A stretch of 64,000 bases of DNA, from positions 2,232,001-2,296,000 of the forward strand of contig NZ_PDCM01000002.1 of the NCBI RefSeq assembly GCF_008634025.1, written 5' to 3'. This DNA is from Streptomyces albofaciens JCM 4342. Lineage in GTDB: Bacteria > Actinomycetota > Actinomycetes > Streptomycetales > Streptomycetaceae. Shown in pieces: positions 24,369 to 33,554 of this stretch (position 1 is the stretch's first letter; every line of letters starts with the position of its first letter). The notes below the pieces were generated by a model. That model saw nothing but the letters and a program-made list of their open reading frames with translations, made no database searches and was not told the DNA's origin. A program made the translations under genes and the position numbers.

Positions 24369-25121
24369 ATGACGACACCCCACCCGTGGCTGGTGACCCC
24401 GGCCAAGCGCCCCGCCGCGGGAACCCGGCTGGTCTGTCTGCCGCACGCCGGGGGCAGCGCCAGCTTCTACCGGCGCTGGGCCCAGCACCTGGACTGCGAC
24501 GTCGAGTTGCAGATCGTCCAGTACCCCGGCCGGGAGGAACGGGTCAACGAGCCGTTCCTCACCGACCCCGGGAAGCTGGTCGAGGCCGTCACCGGGGCCG
24601 TGCTGGAGACGGCGCGGCCGGACGTGGAGACGGTGCTGTTCGGCCACAGCATGGGAGCGCTGATCGGGTACGAGACGGTCCGCGCCCTGGCGGCGAGCGG
24701 CCTGCGCGTGGACCGGCTGTTCGTCTCCGGCCAGGCAGCCCCGGACGAACGGATCGGCCGGGAGCCCGCCACGGCGCTGTCCGACGACGCCATCCTGCAC
24801 GAGGTCGAGAAGCACGGCGGCACGCAGATGAGCGTCTTCGACGACCCGGAGATCCGGGAGATGGTGCTGCCGATCCTGCGCAACGACTACCTGCTGATCG
24901 ACTCCTACCGCCCGCGCGAGACGCCCCCGGTCGACGCCTCGGTCATCGCACTCGCCGGTGACCGGGACACCAGCGTCGGCGTGGCGCGGGTGCGGCGATG
25001 GGAGGGCGTGGCCGGCAAGGAGTTCCACCTGCACACCTTCCCCGGCGGGCACTTCTTCCTGGCCGAGCAGCGCGCACAGGTCATCACGGTGCTGCACCGG
25101 CATCTGCGCACCGGGGCCTGA
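24369..25121 (+). CDS. Type II thioesterase
   Basis: 250 residues, the usual length for stand-alone editing thioesterases of NRPS clusters. It opens with RLVCLPHAGGSASFYRRW and carries the nucleophile motif GHSMG (FGHSMGALIGYE), with His near the C-terminus in FPGGHFFL. Known members hydrolyse mis-primed or stalled acyl groups from carrier domains. ATG follows the last NRPS by 37 bp, with AGGAAG upstream. It is the last gene before a strong terminator, so it is probably the distal gene of the NRPS operon. Confidence 0.93.
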   Translation: MTTPHPWLVTPAKRPAAGTRLVCLPHAGGSASFYRRWAQHLDCDVELQIVQYPGREERVNEPFLTDPGKLVEAVTGAVLETARPDVETVLFGHSMGALIGYETVRALAASGLRVDRLFVSGQAAPDERIGREPATALSDDAILHEVEKHGGTQMSVFDDPEIREMVLPILRNDYLLIDSYRPRETPPVDASVIALAGDRDTSVGVARVRRWEGVAGKEFHLHTFPGGHFFLAEQRAQVITVLHRHLRTGA

Positions 25122-25123
25122 GA

Positions 25124-25183
25124 ACGGCCGTACAGCACGGCCGTGGGTGCGGCCGTACAGCACGGCCGGCACGGAAATGCCGG
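25124..25183. repeat. Array of three small hairpins after the thioesterase gene
   Basis: Immediately after the stop codon are two near-identical stem-loops, 25124-25144 (8-bp stem) and 25150-25168 (7-bp stem), both with loop ACAGC. A third with a 6-bp stem lies at 25166-25183. They precede the main terminator and may protect the mRNA 3-prime end or act as a protein-binding site. Confidence 0.6.
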
Positions 25184-25207
25184 CACATTGAGCGAGAACT
25201 GAATGAC

Positions 25208-25257
25208 GCACTCCGGGCGGCGCCGCACCGATCGCATTGCGGCGCCGCCCGGAGTGC
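25208..25257 (+). terminator. Strong intrinsic-type terminator, 20-bp perfect stem
   Basis: A perfect 20-bp inverted repeat (25208-25227 with 25238-25257) closes a 10-nt loop and is followed by TGCCGTTTT. This is the strongest hairpin noticed in the window. It separates the six-module NRPS operon from the halogenase operon. The 306-bp gap 25122-25427 otherwise holds the hairpin array and the halogenase leader; no convincing promoter or small gene was seen there. Confidence 0.85.
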
Positions 25258-25375
25258 TGCCGTTTTCCGTAATCCGCCTGCGCCCACCGCCCTTTCGGGC
25301 ACCTGGAGTGCAGGTTTCCACTGAGCCTTAAAAGCTTGTCCTGATCTCGCGGTCTGCTGAAGGATTCCGACGGTG

Positions 25376-25398
25376 CCGGCGACCGAATCCATCGCCGG
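25376..25398 (+). promoter_or_regulatory. Small hairpin in the halogenase leader
   Basis: A 7-bp inverted repeat (25376-25382 with 25392-25398, 9-nt loop) lies 30 nt before the halogenase GTG. It could be an operator or leader structure. No well-formed -35/-10 pair was identified nearby. Confidence 0.28.
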
Positions 25399-25427
25399 GG
25401 TACACGACTTCACACGGGAGGGCCTCA

Positions 25428-26990
25428 GTGCTCACAAACGTCGTCATCGTCGGTGGAGGCACCTCCGGCTGGATGAGCGCATCGTATTTGAAGGCCGCGT
25501 TCGGCGACCGCCTTTCGGTCACGGTGCTGGAATCCAAGCGGATCAAGACGATCGGGGTCGGCGAGGCGACCTTCAGCACGGTGCGCCACTTCTTCGACTA
25601 CCTGGGCCTGCCGGAGCACGTGTGGATGCCCAAGTGCAACGCCACGTACAAGCTCGGTATCCGCTTCGAGAACTGGCACCGCAAGGGCAGCTACTTCTAC
25701 CACCCCTTCGAGCGGCTGCGGGTCGTCGACGGGTTCCCGCTCACCGACTGGTGGCTGCACCGCAAGCCGGACGGCAGCGAGCGGTTCGACCAGGACGTGT
25801 TCCTGATGTCCGCGATCTGCGACGCCGAGCGCTCCCCCCGCTACATGGACGGCACCCTCTTCGAGCAGGACTTCAAGGAGCAGGCCGGCCCGAAGGACCG
25901 GAAGCCGGAGCGCAGCACCCTCACCGAGCAGGACACCCAGTTCCCGTACGCCTACCAGTTCGACGCCAGTCTGCTGGCCGACTACCTCTGCGACTACTCC
26001 ACCGAGCGCGGGGTGCGGCACATCGAGGACGACGTCGTGGAGGTCGCCCGGGACGACCGCGGCTGGATCAGCCACCTGCGCACCCGTGAGCACGGCGACA
26101 TCGGCGCCGACCTGTTCATCGACTGCACCGGCTTCAAGGGCCTGCTGCTGAACGAGGCGCTGGAGGAGCCCGTCATCTCCTTCCAGGACACGCTGCCCAA
26201 CGACCGGGCGGTGGCGCTGCGCGTGCCGGTCGACATGGAGAAGCGCGGGCTGCGCCCGTGCACCACGGCGACCGCGCAGGACGCCGGGTGGATCTGGACC
26301 ATTCCGCTGTTCGGGCGGATCGGCACCGGCTATGTGTACGCGAGCGACTACACCACCCCGGAGGAGGCCGAGCGCACCCTGCGCGAGTTCGTCGGCCCGG
26401 ACGCCGCGGACGTGGAGGCCAATCACATCCGTATGCGGATCGGCCGCAGCCGCAACGCCTGGGTCAACAACTGCGTGGCCGTCGGGCTCGCCAGCGGATT
26501 CGTGGAGCCGCTGGAGTCGACCGGCATCTTCTTCATCCAGCAGGGCATCGAACAGCTCGTCAAGCATTTCCCGGGCGCGGACTGGAACCCGCAGCTACGC
26601 GATTCCTACAACCGCGCCATCGGAAACACGATCGACGGCGTGCGGGAATTCCTGGTGATGCACTACCGGGGGGCCGGCCGCAACGACAACCAGTACTGGA
26701 AGGACGCCAAGACGCGCGCCCTGCCGGACGGTCTCGCCGAGCGCCTGGAAATGTGGCGCGCCAAGCTCCCCACCACCGAGTCGATCTTCCCGAATTACCA
26801 CGGCTTCGAGCCATATTCGTACCACTCGATGCTGCTCGGCCTCGGCGGTGTCGACCTCAAGGCCCCGCCCGCGCTGGCCCTGATGGACGACTCGGCGGCG
26901 CAGGCGGAGTTCAAGCTGCTGCGCGCCCAGTCGCAGGAGCTCGCGAAGCGGCTGCCGAGCCAGTACGAGTACCTGGCCCAGATGCATTGA
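25428..26990 (+). CDS. Flavin-dependent tryptophan halogenase (PyrH/SttH-like, 5- or 6-position)
   Basis: 520 residues; GTG start with GGGAGG 6 nt upstream. It uses reduced FAD, oxygen and chloride to chlorinate free tryptophan. FAD-binding GGGTSG begins at 9; the halogenase signature WIWTIP is at 288-293. Catalytic Lys75 (in ATYKLGIRFENW) and Glu363 (in EPLESTGIFF) match the Lys/Glu pair known in PrnA and PyrH. Stretches such as FYHPFERLRVVDGF and VEANHIRMRIGRS place it, from memory, with PyrH/SttH-type enzymes rather than 7-halogenases like PrnA. Hence 5- or 6-chloro-Trp is expected; the exact position cannot be read from sequence. It leads an operon with a flavin reductase two genes on and a duplicated Trp pathway downstream, so the substrate is clearly tryptophan. 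Confidence 0.95.
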   Translation: MLTNVVIVGGGTSGWMSASYLKAAFGDRLSVTVLESKRIKTIGVGEATFSTVRHFFDYLGLPEHVWMPKCNATYKLGIRFENWHRKGSYFYHPFERLRVVDGFPLTDWWLHRKPDGSERFDQDVFLMSAICDAERSPRYMDGTLFEQDFKEQAGPKDRKPERSTLTEQDTQFPYAYQFDASLLADYLCDYSTERGVRHIEDDVVEVARDDRGWISHLRTREHGDIGADLFIDCTGFKGLLLNEALEEPVISFQDTLPNDRAVALRVPVDMEKRGLRPCTTATAQDAGWIWTIPLFGRIGTGYVYASDYTTPEEAERTLREFVGPDAADVEANHIRMRIGRSRNAWVNNCVAVGLASGFVEPLESTGIFFIQQGIEQLVKHFPGADWNPQLRDSYNRAIGNTIDGVREFLVMHYRGAGRNDNQYWKDAKTRALPDGLAERLEMWRAKLPTTESIFPNYHGFEPYSYHSMLLGLGGVDLKAPPALALMDDSAAQAEFKLLRAQSQELAKRLPSQYEYLAQMH

Positions 26991-27027
26991 GCACCAGCCG
27001 GACCGTCGCGTCCTGGAAGGAGGAGCC

Positions 27028-28284
27028 GTGGAGGCGCTGACGTACGTCCCGGCCGTGGTGCTGGTGGCGTCCGTGGCACCGGCCGTGTGGCTCGGCAGGC
27101 GGGCCGCCCGCCTGCTGGGCCAGCCCGCCATCGTCGGGGAGATCATGGCCTGTCTGCTCCTCGGGGCCGTGCTCGCCGGTCGGCTGGGCTGGGGCGAGGA
27201 AGCCACCGCCGGCTGGCCGGTGCTGGAGAAGGCGGGGCATCTGTCGCTCGCCCTCTTCGTGGTCGGCGCCGTGCAGGAGATCCGCACCGGCGCCGGCAGG
27301 CTCGGCGGCCGCGCGGTGGCCTGGACGGCGGCCGGGTCCGCGCTGCTGCCGATGGCCTGCGGCACGCTGCTGGCCGGCTGGGTCCTCGTCGGGGGCGATC
27401 CCGCGCTGCGCGGTACGGCGCCTGCCACCGCGTTCGTGCTGATGCTGGCGGGCGCGCTGTCGGTGACGGCGGTTCCGGTGCTCGCCGGGGTCCTCCAGGA
27501 CCGCGGCATGCTGCACACCCGCACCGGACGGCTGGCGATGGCCGCCGCGGTGGCCATGGACGCGGTCAACTGGGCCCTGCTGGCGGTGGCCGTCGGCCTG
27601 GCCACCGGCGGCGGACAGGCCACCCCGGCGCTGGTGTTCACCGCCGGGCTGCTGCTGGCCTGGGGCCTGCGCCGGCTCGGCGGGCTGCCCGCCGCCCGTG
27701 CCCTGGCCCACCGGGCGCGGCCCGCGGTACCCACCGCGCTGGTGGCGCTGACGACGGTGGCGGCGGCGCTGCTCACCGCCGGCCTGGGCCTGACCGATGT
27801 GCTGGGCGCCGTCCTGGTCGCGCTGGCCCTGCCCGCCGACGGCGCCGGTCCCTGGACGCGGGCCGCCCGTACCGTCGGGCAGTGGGGCCGGACCGTACTG
27901 CCGCTGCTGTTCGTGCTGACCGGCGCGGGGCTCGGCGGCGGCCCCGCCGGGCTCTTCTCCTGGCAGGCGACGGCCCTGGCCATCGCCCTGGCCATGGCCG
28001 GCAAGCTCGCCGGCTCCTACCTCGGCGCCCGGGCCGGCGGCCAGGACACCCGGACCAGCCTGCGGCTCGCGGCGCTGCTCAACACCCGTGGCCTGACGGA
28101 GATCACCTTCCTCCAGATCGGCTACCAGGCGGGCATCCTGACGCCCGCCCTCTACCTCGCACTCGTCGTCATGGCACTCGTCACGACGGCGCTGGCCGGC
28201 CCGCTGCTGTGGGCCGTCGGCCGCGGCGCCCCGGAACACACGCCGGAGGCCGCGGACCACTCCCTCCACCCAGTCGAGCGGTGA
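27028..28284 (+). CDS. Cation/proton antiporter (CPA2/Kef-like membrane protein)
   Basis: 418 residues; GTG start with AAGGAGGAG upstream. The sequence is strongly hydrophobic with about 11-12 membrane segments and family-typical stretches: GQPAIVGEIMACLLLGAVL near the N-terminus, LAGALSVTAVPVLAGVLQDRG, and LNTRGLTEITFLQIGYQAGIL near the end. Known relatives exchange Na+ or K+ for protons. No cytoplasmic TrkA-N domain is present. It sits 37 bp after the halogenase and overlaps the flavin reductase start by four bases, so all three are co-expressed. A role in chloride/ion balance, self-protection or export is inference only. Confidence 0.86.
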   Translation: MEALTYVPAVVLVASVAPAVWLGRRAARLLGQPAIVGEIMACLLLGAVLAGRLGWGEEATAGWPVLEKAGHLSLALFVVGAVQEIRTGAGRLGGRAVAWTAAGSALLPMACGTLLAGWVLVGGDPALRGTAPATAFVLMLAGALSVTAVPVLAGVLQDRGMLHTRTGRLAMAAAVAMDAVNWALLAVAVGLATGGGQATPALVFTAGLLLAWGLRRLGGLPAARALAHRARPAVPTALVALTTVAAALLTAGLGLTDVLGAVLVALALPADGAGPWTRAARTVGQWGRTVLPLLFVLTGAGLGGGPAGLFSWQATALAIALAMAGKLAGSYLGARAGGQDTRTSLRLAALLNTRGLTEITFLQIGYQAGILTPALYLALVVMALVTTALAGPLLWAVGRGAPEHTPEAADHSLHPVER

Positions 28285-28802
28285 GTCACGTGGAACTCGT
28301 CACCCCCATCAGCCAGGTCGGCACTCCCGCCGGATTCCGCGACTTCATGGCGGGCTTCCCCAGCGGGGTCGCCGTCGTCACGGCCGTCGACGCCCAGGAC
28401 AGGCCCTGGGGCATGACCTGCTCCTCGCTGTGCAGCGTCACCCCGGACCCGCCCACGCTGCTGGTCGGCATGCGCCTGGAGAGCCCCACCCTGCGCGCGG
28501 TCATGCTCAGCGGCTCCTTCGCCGTGAACCTGCTGCACCACAAGGGGCAGGCCACCGCCGAGCTGTTCGCCTCCGGCGCGCCGGACCGCTTCGAGACCAC
28601 GCCGTGGCACACCCCCGAGGAGGCCGCGGGACCGCATCTGACCCGCGACGCCCACGCGGTGGCCGACTGCCGGGTCCGCCGGTCCGTGCGCGTCGGCGGA
28701 CAGCGGATGGTCTTCGGCGAGGTCCTGCGGATCAGCGGGCCGACCGACGAGCCCCCGCTGCTGTACGGAAACCGCCGGTTCACCGTCTGGCCGGCCGGCT
28801 GA
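28281..28802 (+). CDS. Flavin reductase (HpaC/PrnF-like), halogenase partner
   Basis: 173 residues from GTG 28281, which overlaps the antiporter stop (GTGA). An alternative GTG at 28290 is three codons shorter. The protein shows the flavin reductase-like FMN-binding fold: FRDFMAGFPSGVAVVTA, WGMTCSSLCSVTPDPPTLLVGM, and GSFAVNLLHH. Such enzymes use NAD(P)H to reduce free FMN/FAD, and the reduced flavin diffuses to the halogenase. Its place in the halogenase operon makes it the obvious FADH2 supplier. Confidence 0.92.
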   Translation: MSHVELVTPISQVGTPAGFRDFMAGFPSGVAVVTAVDAQDRPWGMTCSSLCSVTPDPPTLLVGMRLESPTLRAVMLSGSFAVNLLHHKGQATAELFASGAPDRFETTPWHTPEEAAGPHLTRDAHAVADCRVRRSVRVGGQRMVFGEVLRISGPTDEPPLLYGNRRFTVWPAG

Positions 28803-28856
28803 CCCCGTCCGCGCACACCCCCGCGCGGACCTCCAGCGACAGGAGACACCTCAGTC

Positions 28857-29687
28857 ATGAGCGCCACCACGCGCACCCGCACCCCCAGGCCACGTCGTTA
28901 CCTGATGTGCCGCCCCAGCCACTTCGACGTCACCTACGCCATCAACCCGTGGATGGACCCGGCCAAGCCGGTCGACACCGGGCTGGCGGTGGCCCAGTGG
29001 GAGAGCCTGCGCGACCTCTACCTCTCCCTCGGCCACACCGTGGAGTTCATCGAGCCGGTGCCCGGCCTGCCCGACATGGTCTACGCCGCCAACGGCGCGA
29101 CCGTGATCGACGGCAAGGTCCTCGGCGCCCGCTTCCGCAACGCCGAACGCACCGCGGAGGGCCCCGCCTACCTGGACTGGTTCCGGGACCGGGGCTTCAC
29201 CGAGGTGCACGACCCGGAGCACATCAACGAGGGCGAGGGCGACTTCCTCGTCACCGGACGGTACGTCCTGGCCGGCCACGGCTACCGCAGCTCCCGCGAC
29301 GGGCACGCCGAGGCCCAGGAGTTCTTCGGCCGCCCGGTCGTCGGCCTGGAGCTGACCGACCCCGCGTACTACCACCTGGACACCGCGCTCGCCGTCCTCG
29401 ACGACGACGAAGTCATGTACAACCCGGCCGCGTTCACCCCGGGCAGCCGCGCGGTGCTGGAGCGGCTCTTCCCCGACGCCGTGCTCGCCACGCCGCGCGA
29501 CGCCGCCGTGTTCGGCCTCAACGCGGTCAGCGACGGCTACCACGTGGTGCTGCCCGAGGCGGCCACCGGCCTGGCCGAGCAGCTGCGCGCCCGGGGCTTC
29601 CACCCGATCGGGGCGGGCCTGACCGAACTGCTCAAGGGCGGCGGCAGCGTCAAGTGCTGCACGCTCGAACTGCGCGGCCCGCGCTGA
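28857..29687 (+). CDS. Dimethylargininase / amidinohydrolase-family enzyme (DDAH-like)
   Basis: 276 residues; ATG with AGGAG upstream. It belongs to the guanidine-modifying superfamily: DMVYAANGATVIDG, NEGEGDFLV (acidic guanidine-binding residues), YYHLDTALAVL with His173, and the C-terminal nucleophile in GGSVKCCTLEL (Cys267/268). Known relatives hydrolyse methylated arginine or arginine-like substrates to citrulline. It is co-directional between the flavin reductase and leuA genes. It could supply citrulline/ornithine-type residues for the Orn-like module 4, or act on an arginine precursor. The true substrate is unknown. Confidence 0.82.
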   Translation: MSATTRTRTPRPRRYLMCRPSHFDVTYAINPWMDPAKPVDTGLAVAQWESLRDLYLSLGHTVEFIEPVPGLPDMVYAANGATVIDGKVLGARFRNAERTAEGPAYLDWFRDRGFTEVHDPEHINEGEGDFLVTGRYVLAGHGYRSSRDGHAEAQEFFGRPVVGLELTDPAYYHLDTALAVLDDDEVMYNPAAFTPGSRAVLERLFPDAVLATPRDAAVFGLNAVSDGYHVVLPEAATGLAEQLRARGFHPIGAGLTELLKGGGSVKCCTLELRGPR

Positions 29688-29731
29688 CCTTCCGCCCCGC
29701 ACCCCGCCCCGAGAACCGCAGTGGAGGAGAG

Positions 29732-31399
29732 ATGACGACGATCCTGACCGGCGCGGACCGAGCCCCGGGCAGCGCCGACCGCGGAATCCAGCGCCCCGGC
29801 GGGATGCCGGTGGACAAGTACCTGCCGTACGAGCCGGTCGGGCTGCCCGACCGGACCTGGCCGGGGCGCCGCGCCGAGCGGGCGCCGCTGTGGTGCAGCG
29901 TGGACCTGCGCGACGGCAACCAGGCGCTGACCGACCCGATGGACCCCGACCGCAAGATGCGGATGTTCCGGCTGCTGGTGGCGATGGGGTTCAAGGAGAT
30001 CGAGGTCGGCTACCCCACCGCCTCCCGCGACGACCACGACTTCCTGCGCCGGCTCATCGAGACCGACGCCATCCCCGAGGACGTGGTCGTCCAGGTGATG
30101 GCGCCGATCCGCGGCGACTTCATCGAGCGGACCGTCAAGGCGCTGGAGGGGGCCCGGCGCGCGGTGCTCCAGGTCTTCCACCCCACCTCGGCGGTCCAGC
30201 GCCGGGTGGTGTTCCGCATGGACCGCCGGCAGACCCTCGGCCTGGCCCTGGAAGGCGCCGAACAGGCCCTCAAACTCCAGGAGTCGATACCGGGCACGGA
30301 CATCTTCCTCCAGTACGCGCCGGAGTCCTACACCCACACCGAGCCGGACTTCGCGCTGGAGATCCTCAACTCCGTCCTGGACTTCTGGGCACCGCGGGCC
30401 CGGCACACCCTGCGGGTCAACCTGCCCGCCACGGTGGAGTGCTTCCCGCCGCAGGAGTTCGCCGACCGGATCGAGTACACCCACCGCAACCTGGCGCACC
30501 GCGAGCGCACGATCCTCGGCGTGCACCCGCACAACGACCGGGGCAGCGGGGTGGCCGCGGCGGAGCTCGCGGTGCTGGCCGGTGCCGACCGGGTCGAGGG
30601 CACCCTGTTCGGCAACGGCGAGCGCTCCGGCAACGTCTGCCTGGTCACGCTGGCCATGAACCTCTTCTCGCAGGGCATCGACCCGATGCTGGACCTCTCC
30701 GACATCGACGGCGTCCGCCGGGCGGCCGAGCACTGCACCCAGCTGCCGGTCGGCGCCCGCCACCCGTGGGCCGGGGACTTCGTCTACACCTCCTTCGCCG
30801 GTACGCACCAGGACGCCATCGCCAAGGGCCTGCGCGCCCGCGAGGAGTCGGGCGAGCGGGTCTGGGACGTGCCCTACCTGCCCGTCGACCCGCGGGACAT
30901 CGGCCGCGACTACCAGGCGCTGATCCGGATCAACACCCAGTCGGGCAAGGGCGGCATCGCCCACCTGCTGCGGACCGGGTACGGCATCGAGCTGCCGCGG
31001 CGGCTCCAGATCGACTTCGCCGCGGTGATGCAGCGGGTCTGCGAGGCCGCCGGCGGCGAGATCACCGGGGACGAGCTGTGGCGCCACTTCGAGGAGCGCT
31101 ACGTACGCCCCGGCCGGGACATCGAGCCGGGCCCGGACGGGGCCGGCACCGGCGGACGGGCGGCCGTGGGACAGCGGGCGCTGGAGGCGGCCGGGCTCGA
31201 CGGCTATGTGCACGGGCTCGACGTCACGCGCGCCGGTGCGCCGCTGGCCGCGCTGACGGCGTTCTGCGAGCTGGTGGTCGACTCGCGCTCGTACTGGGGC
31301 GTGGGCATCGCGGACACCGAGGACGCGGCGGCCGCCCGGGCCGCCGGTGCCGCCGTGCGCCGCGCGCTGGCCGGTGACGACGAGGACGGCGTCCGGTGA
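29732..31399 (+). CDS. leuA: 2-isopropylmalate synthase homologue with shortened regulatory domain
   Basis: 555 residues; ATG preceded by GGAGGAG. The catalytic TIM barrel is complete: [12 protein letters not shown] near 55, metal site GVHPHNDRG, and the glycine-rich [10 protein letters not shown]. The enzyme joins acetyl-CoA to 2-ketoisovalerate. The C-terminal leucine-sensing domain is reduced to about 75 recognisable residues ([14 protein letters not shown] remains). Its first half is replaced by a short Gly/Asp-rich linker ([13 protein letters not shown]), and the GNGP segment is lost. This suggests loss of leucine feedback. In an NRPS cluster it could boost leucine or extend branched 2-oxo acids to homoleucine-type residues, which occur in longicatenamycin-like peptides. 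Which branched residue it feeds is not known. Confidence 0.88.
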   Translation: MTTILTGADRAPGSADRGIQRPGGMPVDKYLPYEPVGLPDRTWPGRRAERAPLWCSVDLRDGNQALTDPMDPDRKMRMFRLLVAMGFKEIEVGYPTASRDDHDFLRRLIETDAIPEDVVVQVMAPIRGDFIERTVKALEGARRAVLQVFHPTSAVQRRVVFRMDRRQTLGLALEGAEQALKLQESIPGTDIFLQYAPESYTHTEPDFALEILNSVLDFWAPRARHTLRVNLPATVECFPPQEFADRIEYTHRNLAHRERTILGVHPHNDRGSGVAAAELAVLAGADRVEGTLFGNGERSGNVCLVTLAMNLFSQGIDPMLDLSDIDGVRRAAEHCTQLPVGARHPWAGDFVYTSFAGTHQDAIAKGLRAREESGERVWDVPYLPVDPRDIGRDYQALIRINTQSGKGGIAHLLRTGYGIELPRRLQIDFAAVMQRVCEAAGGEITGDELWRHFEERYVRPGRDIEPGPDGAGTGGRAAVGQRALEAAGLDGYVHGLDVTRAGAPLAALTAFCELVVDSRSYWGVGIADTEDAAAARAAGAAVRRALAGDDEDGVR

Positions 31400-31415
31400 G
31401 GACGTCCCGACGGCC

Positions 31416-31443
31416 GGGGGCCGGTGCGCCGCTCCCGGCCCCC
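31416..31443 (+). terminator. 9-bp G/C hairpin between leuA and trpC
   Basis: Arms 31416-31424 and 31435-31443 with a 10-nt loop occupy the 82-bp gap. No T-run follows, so partial termination or mRNA processing is as likely as true termination. Confidence 0.4.
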
Positions 31444-31481
31444 ACCCGGCGGCGTCCGCCGCGTACCGGAAGGAACGGCAG

Positions 31482-32297
31482 ATGAGCGTGCTCGACGAGA
31501 TCGTGGCCGGAGCCCGCGCCGACATGCGGCGGCGGGAACGGGAGACCGGCCTGGAGGTGCTGATCCACCGGGTGCGGTCGATGCCGCCCACCCGCGACGC
31601 CGTGTCGGCGCTGCTCCGGCCCGGTGTCCAGGTCATCGCCGAGGTCAAGCGCCGCAGCCCGTCGAAGGGCGCGCTGGCGGACGTGCCGGACCCGGCCGAC
31701 CTCGCCGCGGCGTACGAGAGCGGCGGGGCCGCGGCCGTCAGCGTGCTCACCGAGGGGCGCCGTTTCGGCGGCGCGCAGGCGGACCTGACGGCCGTACGGG
31801 CCCGGGTCGGCGTGCCGGTGCTGTGCAAGGACTTCCTCGTCACGCCGTACCAGCTGTGGGAGGCGCGGGCGTGCGGCGCCGACCTGGCGCTGCTGATCGT
31901 GGCGGCGCTGTCCCGCGGCGAGCTGGTGGACCTGATCGACCTGGCCGGGCGCATCGGGCTGACACCGCTGGTCGAGGTGCACGACCGGCGCGAACTGGAC
32001 CTGGCGCTGTCCGCCGGGGCCCGCGTCGTCGGCGTCAACGCCCGCGACCTGCGCACCCTGCGCATCGACCGGTCGGTCTTCGAACGGCTCGCGCCGCACA
32101 TCCCGGACGACGTGGTCAAGGTCGCCGAGTCGGGCGTCCGGGGCCCCGGCGACGTGCTCGGCCACGCGGCGCACGGCGCGGACGCGGTGCTGGTCGGCGA
32201 GCACCTGGTCACCCACGGCAGCCCCGCGGACGCGGTGGCCTCGCTGCTCGCCGCCCGCTCCGCGCCGCTCAGCGTTCCGCAGCGAGCTTCGCGGTGA
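31482..32297 (+). CDS. trpC: Indole-3-glycerol phosphate synthase
   Basis: 271 residues; ATG with GGAACGG upstream. It is a single-domain TIM barrel of normal length. Signature [13 protein letters not shown] lies near 48, catalytic [11 protein letters not shown] near 112, and [11 protein letters not shown] and [11 protein letters not shown] follow. It closes the anthranilate-ribulotide ring to indole-glycerol phosphate. It is the last gene of the plus-strand halogenase operon, and its final 29 bases overlap the end of the convergent trpD gene. It is part of a cluster-borne tryptophan branch like those in other Trp-containing peptide clusters such as CDA. Confidence 0.96.
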   Translation: MSVLDEIVAGARADMRRRERETGLEVLIHRVRSMPPTRDAVSALLRPGVQVIAEVKRRSPSKGALADVPDPADLAAAYESGGAAAVSVLTEGRRFGGAQADLTAVRARVGVPVLCKDFLVTPYQLWEARACGADLALLIVAALSRGELVDLIDLAGRIGLTPLVEVHDRRELDLALSAGARVVGVNARDLRTLRIDRSVFERLAPHIPDDVVKVAESGVRGPGDVLGHAAHGADAVLVGEHLVTHGSPADAVASLLAARSAPLSVPQRASR

Positions 32298-33327
32298 GTT
32301 CCGTCCAGCGCTGGAGCACGCCCCGGGCCGCCCCCGAGTCCAGGGCGTGCGCGGCTCGCCGCACCCCGGCGGCGAGCCGCGCGGTGACCGGCTCGCCGGT
32401 GGGTTCCAGGGCGGCGAGGCCGGCCGCCGCCGAGAGCAGTACGGCGTCGCGCACCGGCCCCCGGGCCCCGGCGAACAGGTCCCTGGCCACCTGCGCGTTG
32501 TACGCGGCGTCGCCACCGCGCAGCGCCTCCCGCGGCGAGCGGGCCATGCCGATGTCCCTCGGGTCGAAGGTCTCGGCACGTACCGTGCCGCCGGCGACCG
32601 ACCAGACCGACGAGGTGGCGGAGACGGTCAGTTCGTCCATGCCGTCGTCGCCCCGGAACACCAGCGCCGAGCCGCCCCGCCGCGCCAGCACCTCGGCGAG
32701 CAGCGGGGCCGTCCGGCGGTCGGCCACCCCGACCGCCTGGGCGGTCGGGCGGGCCGGGTTGGTCAGCGGGCCGAGGCAGTTGAACACCGTCGGCACGCCC
32801 AGCTCCCGCCGCGTGGGCCCCGCGTGGCGGGCGGCGGGGTGGAACGCCGGTGCGAAGCAGAAGGTGATGCCCGCCTCCACGGCGGTCTGCGCGACGTGTT
32901 CCGGGGCCAGTTCGAGGACCACGCCCAGCTCCTCCAGCACATCGGCGGAGCCGCAGGCGGAGGACGCCGAGCGGTTGCCGTGCTTGACGACCCGGGCACC
33001 GGCCGCCGCCGCCACGACGGCCGACATGGTGGAGACGTTGACGCTGTCGCTGCCGTCCCCGCCGGTGCCGACGATGTCGAGCGTGGGGCCGGGCACGTCG
33101 AGCGGCACCGCGTGCGCGTACATGGCGCGCACCAGGCCGGTGATCTCGCCCGCGGTCTCGCCCTTGGCACGCAACGCGACCAGGAAAGCGGCCAGCTGGG
33201 CGGACGAGGCCCGGCCGCTCATGACCTGGTCCAGGGCCCAGGCCGTGCTGTCGGCCGGCAGGTCCCGGCGCGCCAGCAGCGCGCCGAGAACGCCGGGCCA
33301 GGTGGGGTCCGTCTGCGGCTGCGTCAC
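32269..33327 (-). CDS. trpD: Anthranilate phosphoribosyltransferase
   Basis: 352 residues from GTG at 33327, which has GAGGAG in good position; upstream in-frame starts lack a ribosome site and add sequence foreign to the family. PRPP-binding [17 protein letters not shown] and [17 protein letters not shown] are intact, as is the [13 protein letters not shown] motif. It attaches phosphoribose to anthranilate. It is convergent with trpC (29-bp overlap) and divergent from the MocR-type regulator, sharing a 227-bp control region with it. Confidence 0.96.
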   Translation of the reverse strand: MTQPQTDPTWPGVLGALLARRDLPADSTAWALDQVMSGRASSAQLAAFLVALRAKGETAGEITGLVRAMYAHAVPLDVPGPTLDIVGTGGDGSDSVNVSTMSAVVAAAAGARVVKHGNRSASSACGSADVLEELGVVLELAPEHVAQTAVEAGITFCFAPAFHPAARHAGPTRRELGVPTVFNCLGPLTNPARPTAQAVGVADRRTAPLLAEVLARRGGSALVFRGDDGMDELTVSATSSVWSVAGGTVRAETFDPRDIGMARSPREALRGGDAAYNAQVARDLFAGARGPVRDAVLLSAAAGLAALEPTGEPVTARLAAGVRRAAHALDSGAARGVLQRWTELTAKLAAER

Positions 33328-33378
33328 GGAATTCTCCTCGGGACGAGTGGAAAAGGGCGCGGCGCACCACGGAACAAA

Positions 33379-33515
33379 CGGTCGGGCACCATTCAGAACT
33401 GCCCGTCTGCCGTGAATTTGCCGGAGTATCCGGGCCGTACGACGGCCGCTCTCCATTGTGGGTGAGCCGATAATCCGTAACCAGACCAGTTGAGGTGCCC
33501 GTCGGCGGACCATTT
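33379..33515. promoter_or_regulatory. Divergent trpD/regulator control region with repeated motif
   Basis: Two direct copies of a 20-nt element starting TGCCCGTC and ending ATTT lie at 33400-33419 and 33496-33515. An inverted TGCCCG-containing copy lies at 33379-33388. Just before the second direct copy, 33481-33492 reads CCAGACCAGTTG, which recurs with one change at 37236-37247. Repeats between a MocR-type regulator and its divergent neighbour are typical autoregulatory operators; the assignment is inference. Confidence 0.38.
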
Positions 33516-33554
33516 CCCGCGACAGCGCACCCGGAGCGAAGGGGAACCGGAAAG

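Noticed and set aside
24369..25121. Type II thioesterase as the peptide-releasing enzyme
   Set aside because: Its length and sequence fit editing thioesterases; the PBP-type hydrolase upstream is the better release candidate.
27087..28280. Long N-terminal extension of the flavin reductase frame through the antiporter gene
   Set aside because: The extension is an out-of-frame reading of the antiporter; reductase similarity begins at 28281 or 28290.
33328..33513. Upstream start giving trpD 62 more residues
   Set aside because: No ribosome site, it would cover the divergent control region, and the extra residues do not resemble the family.
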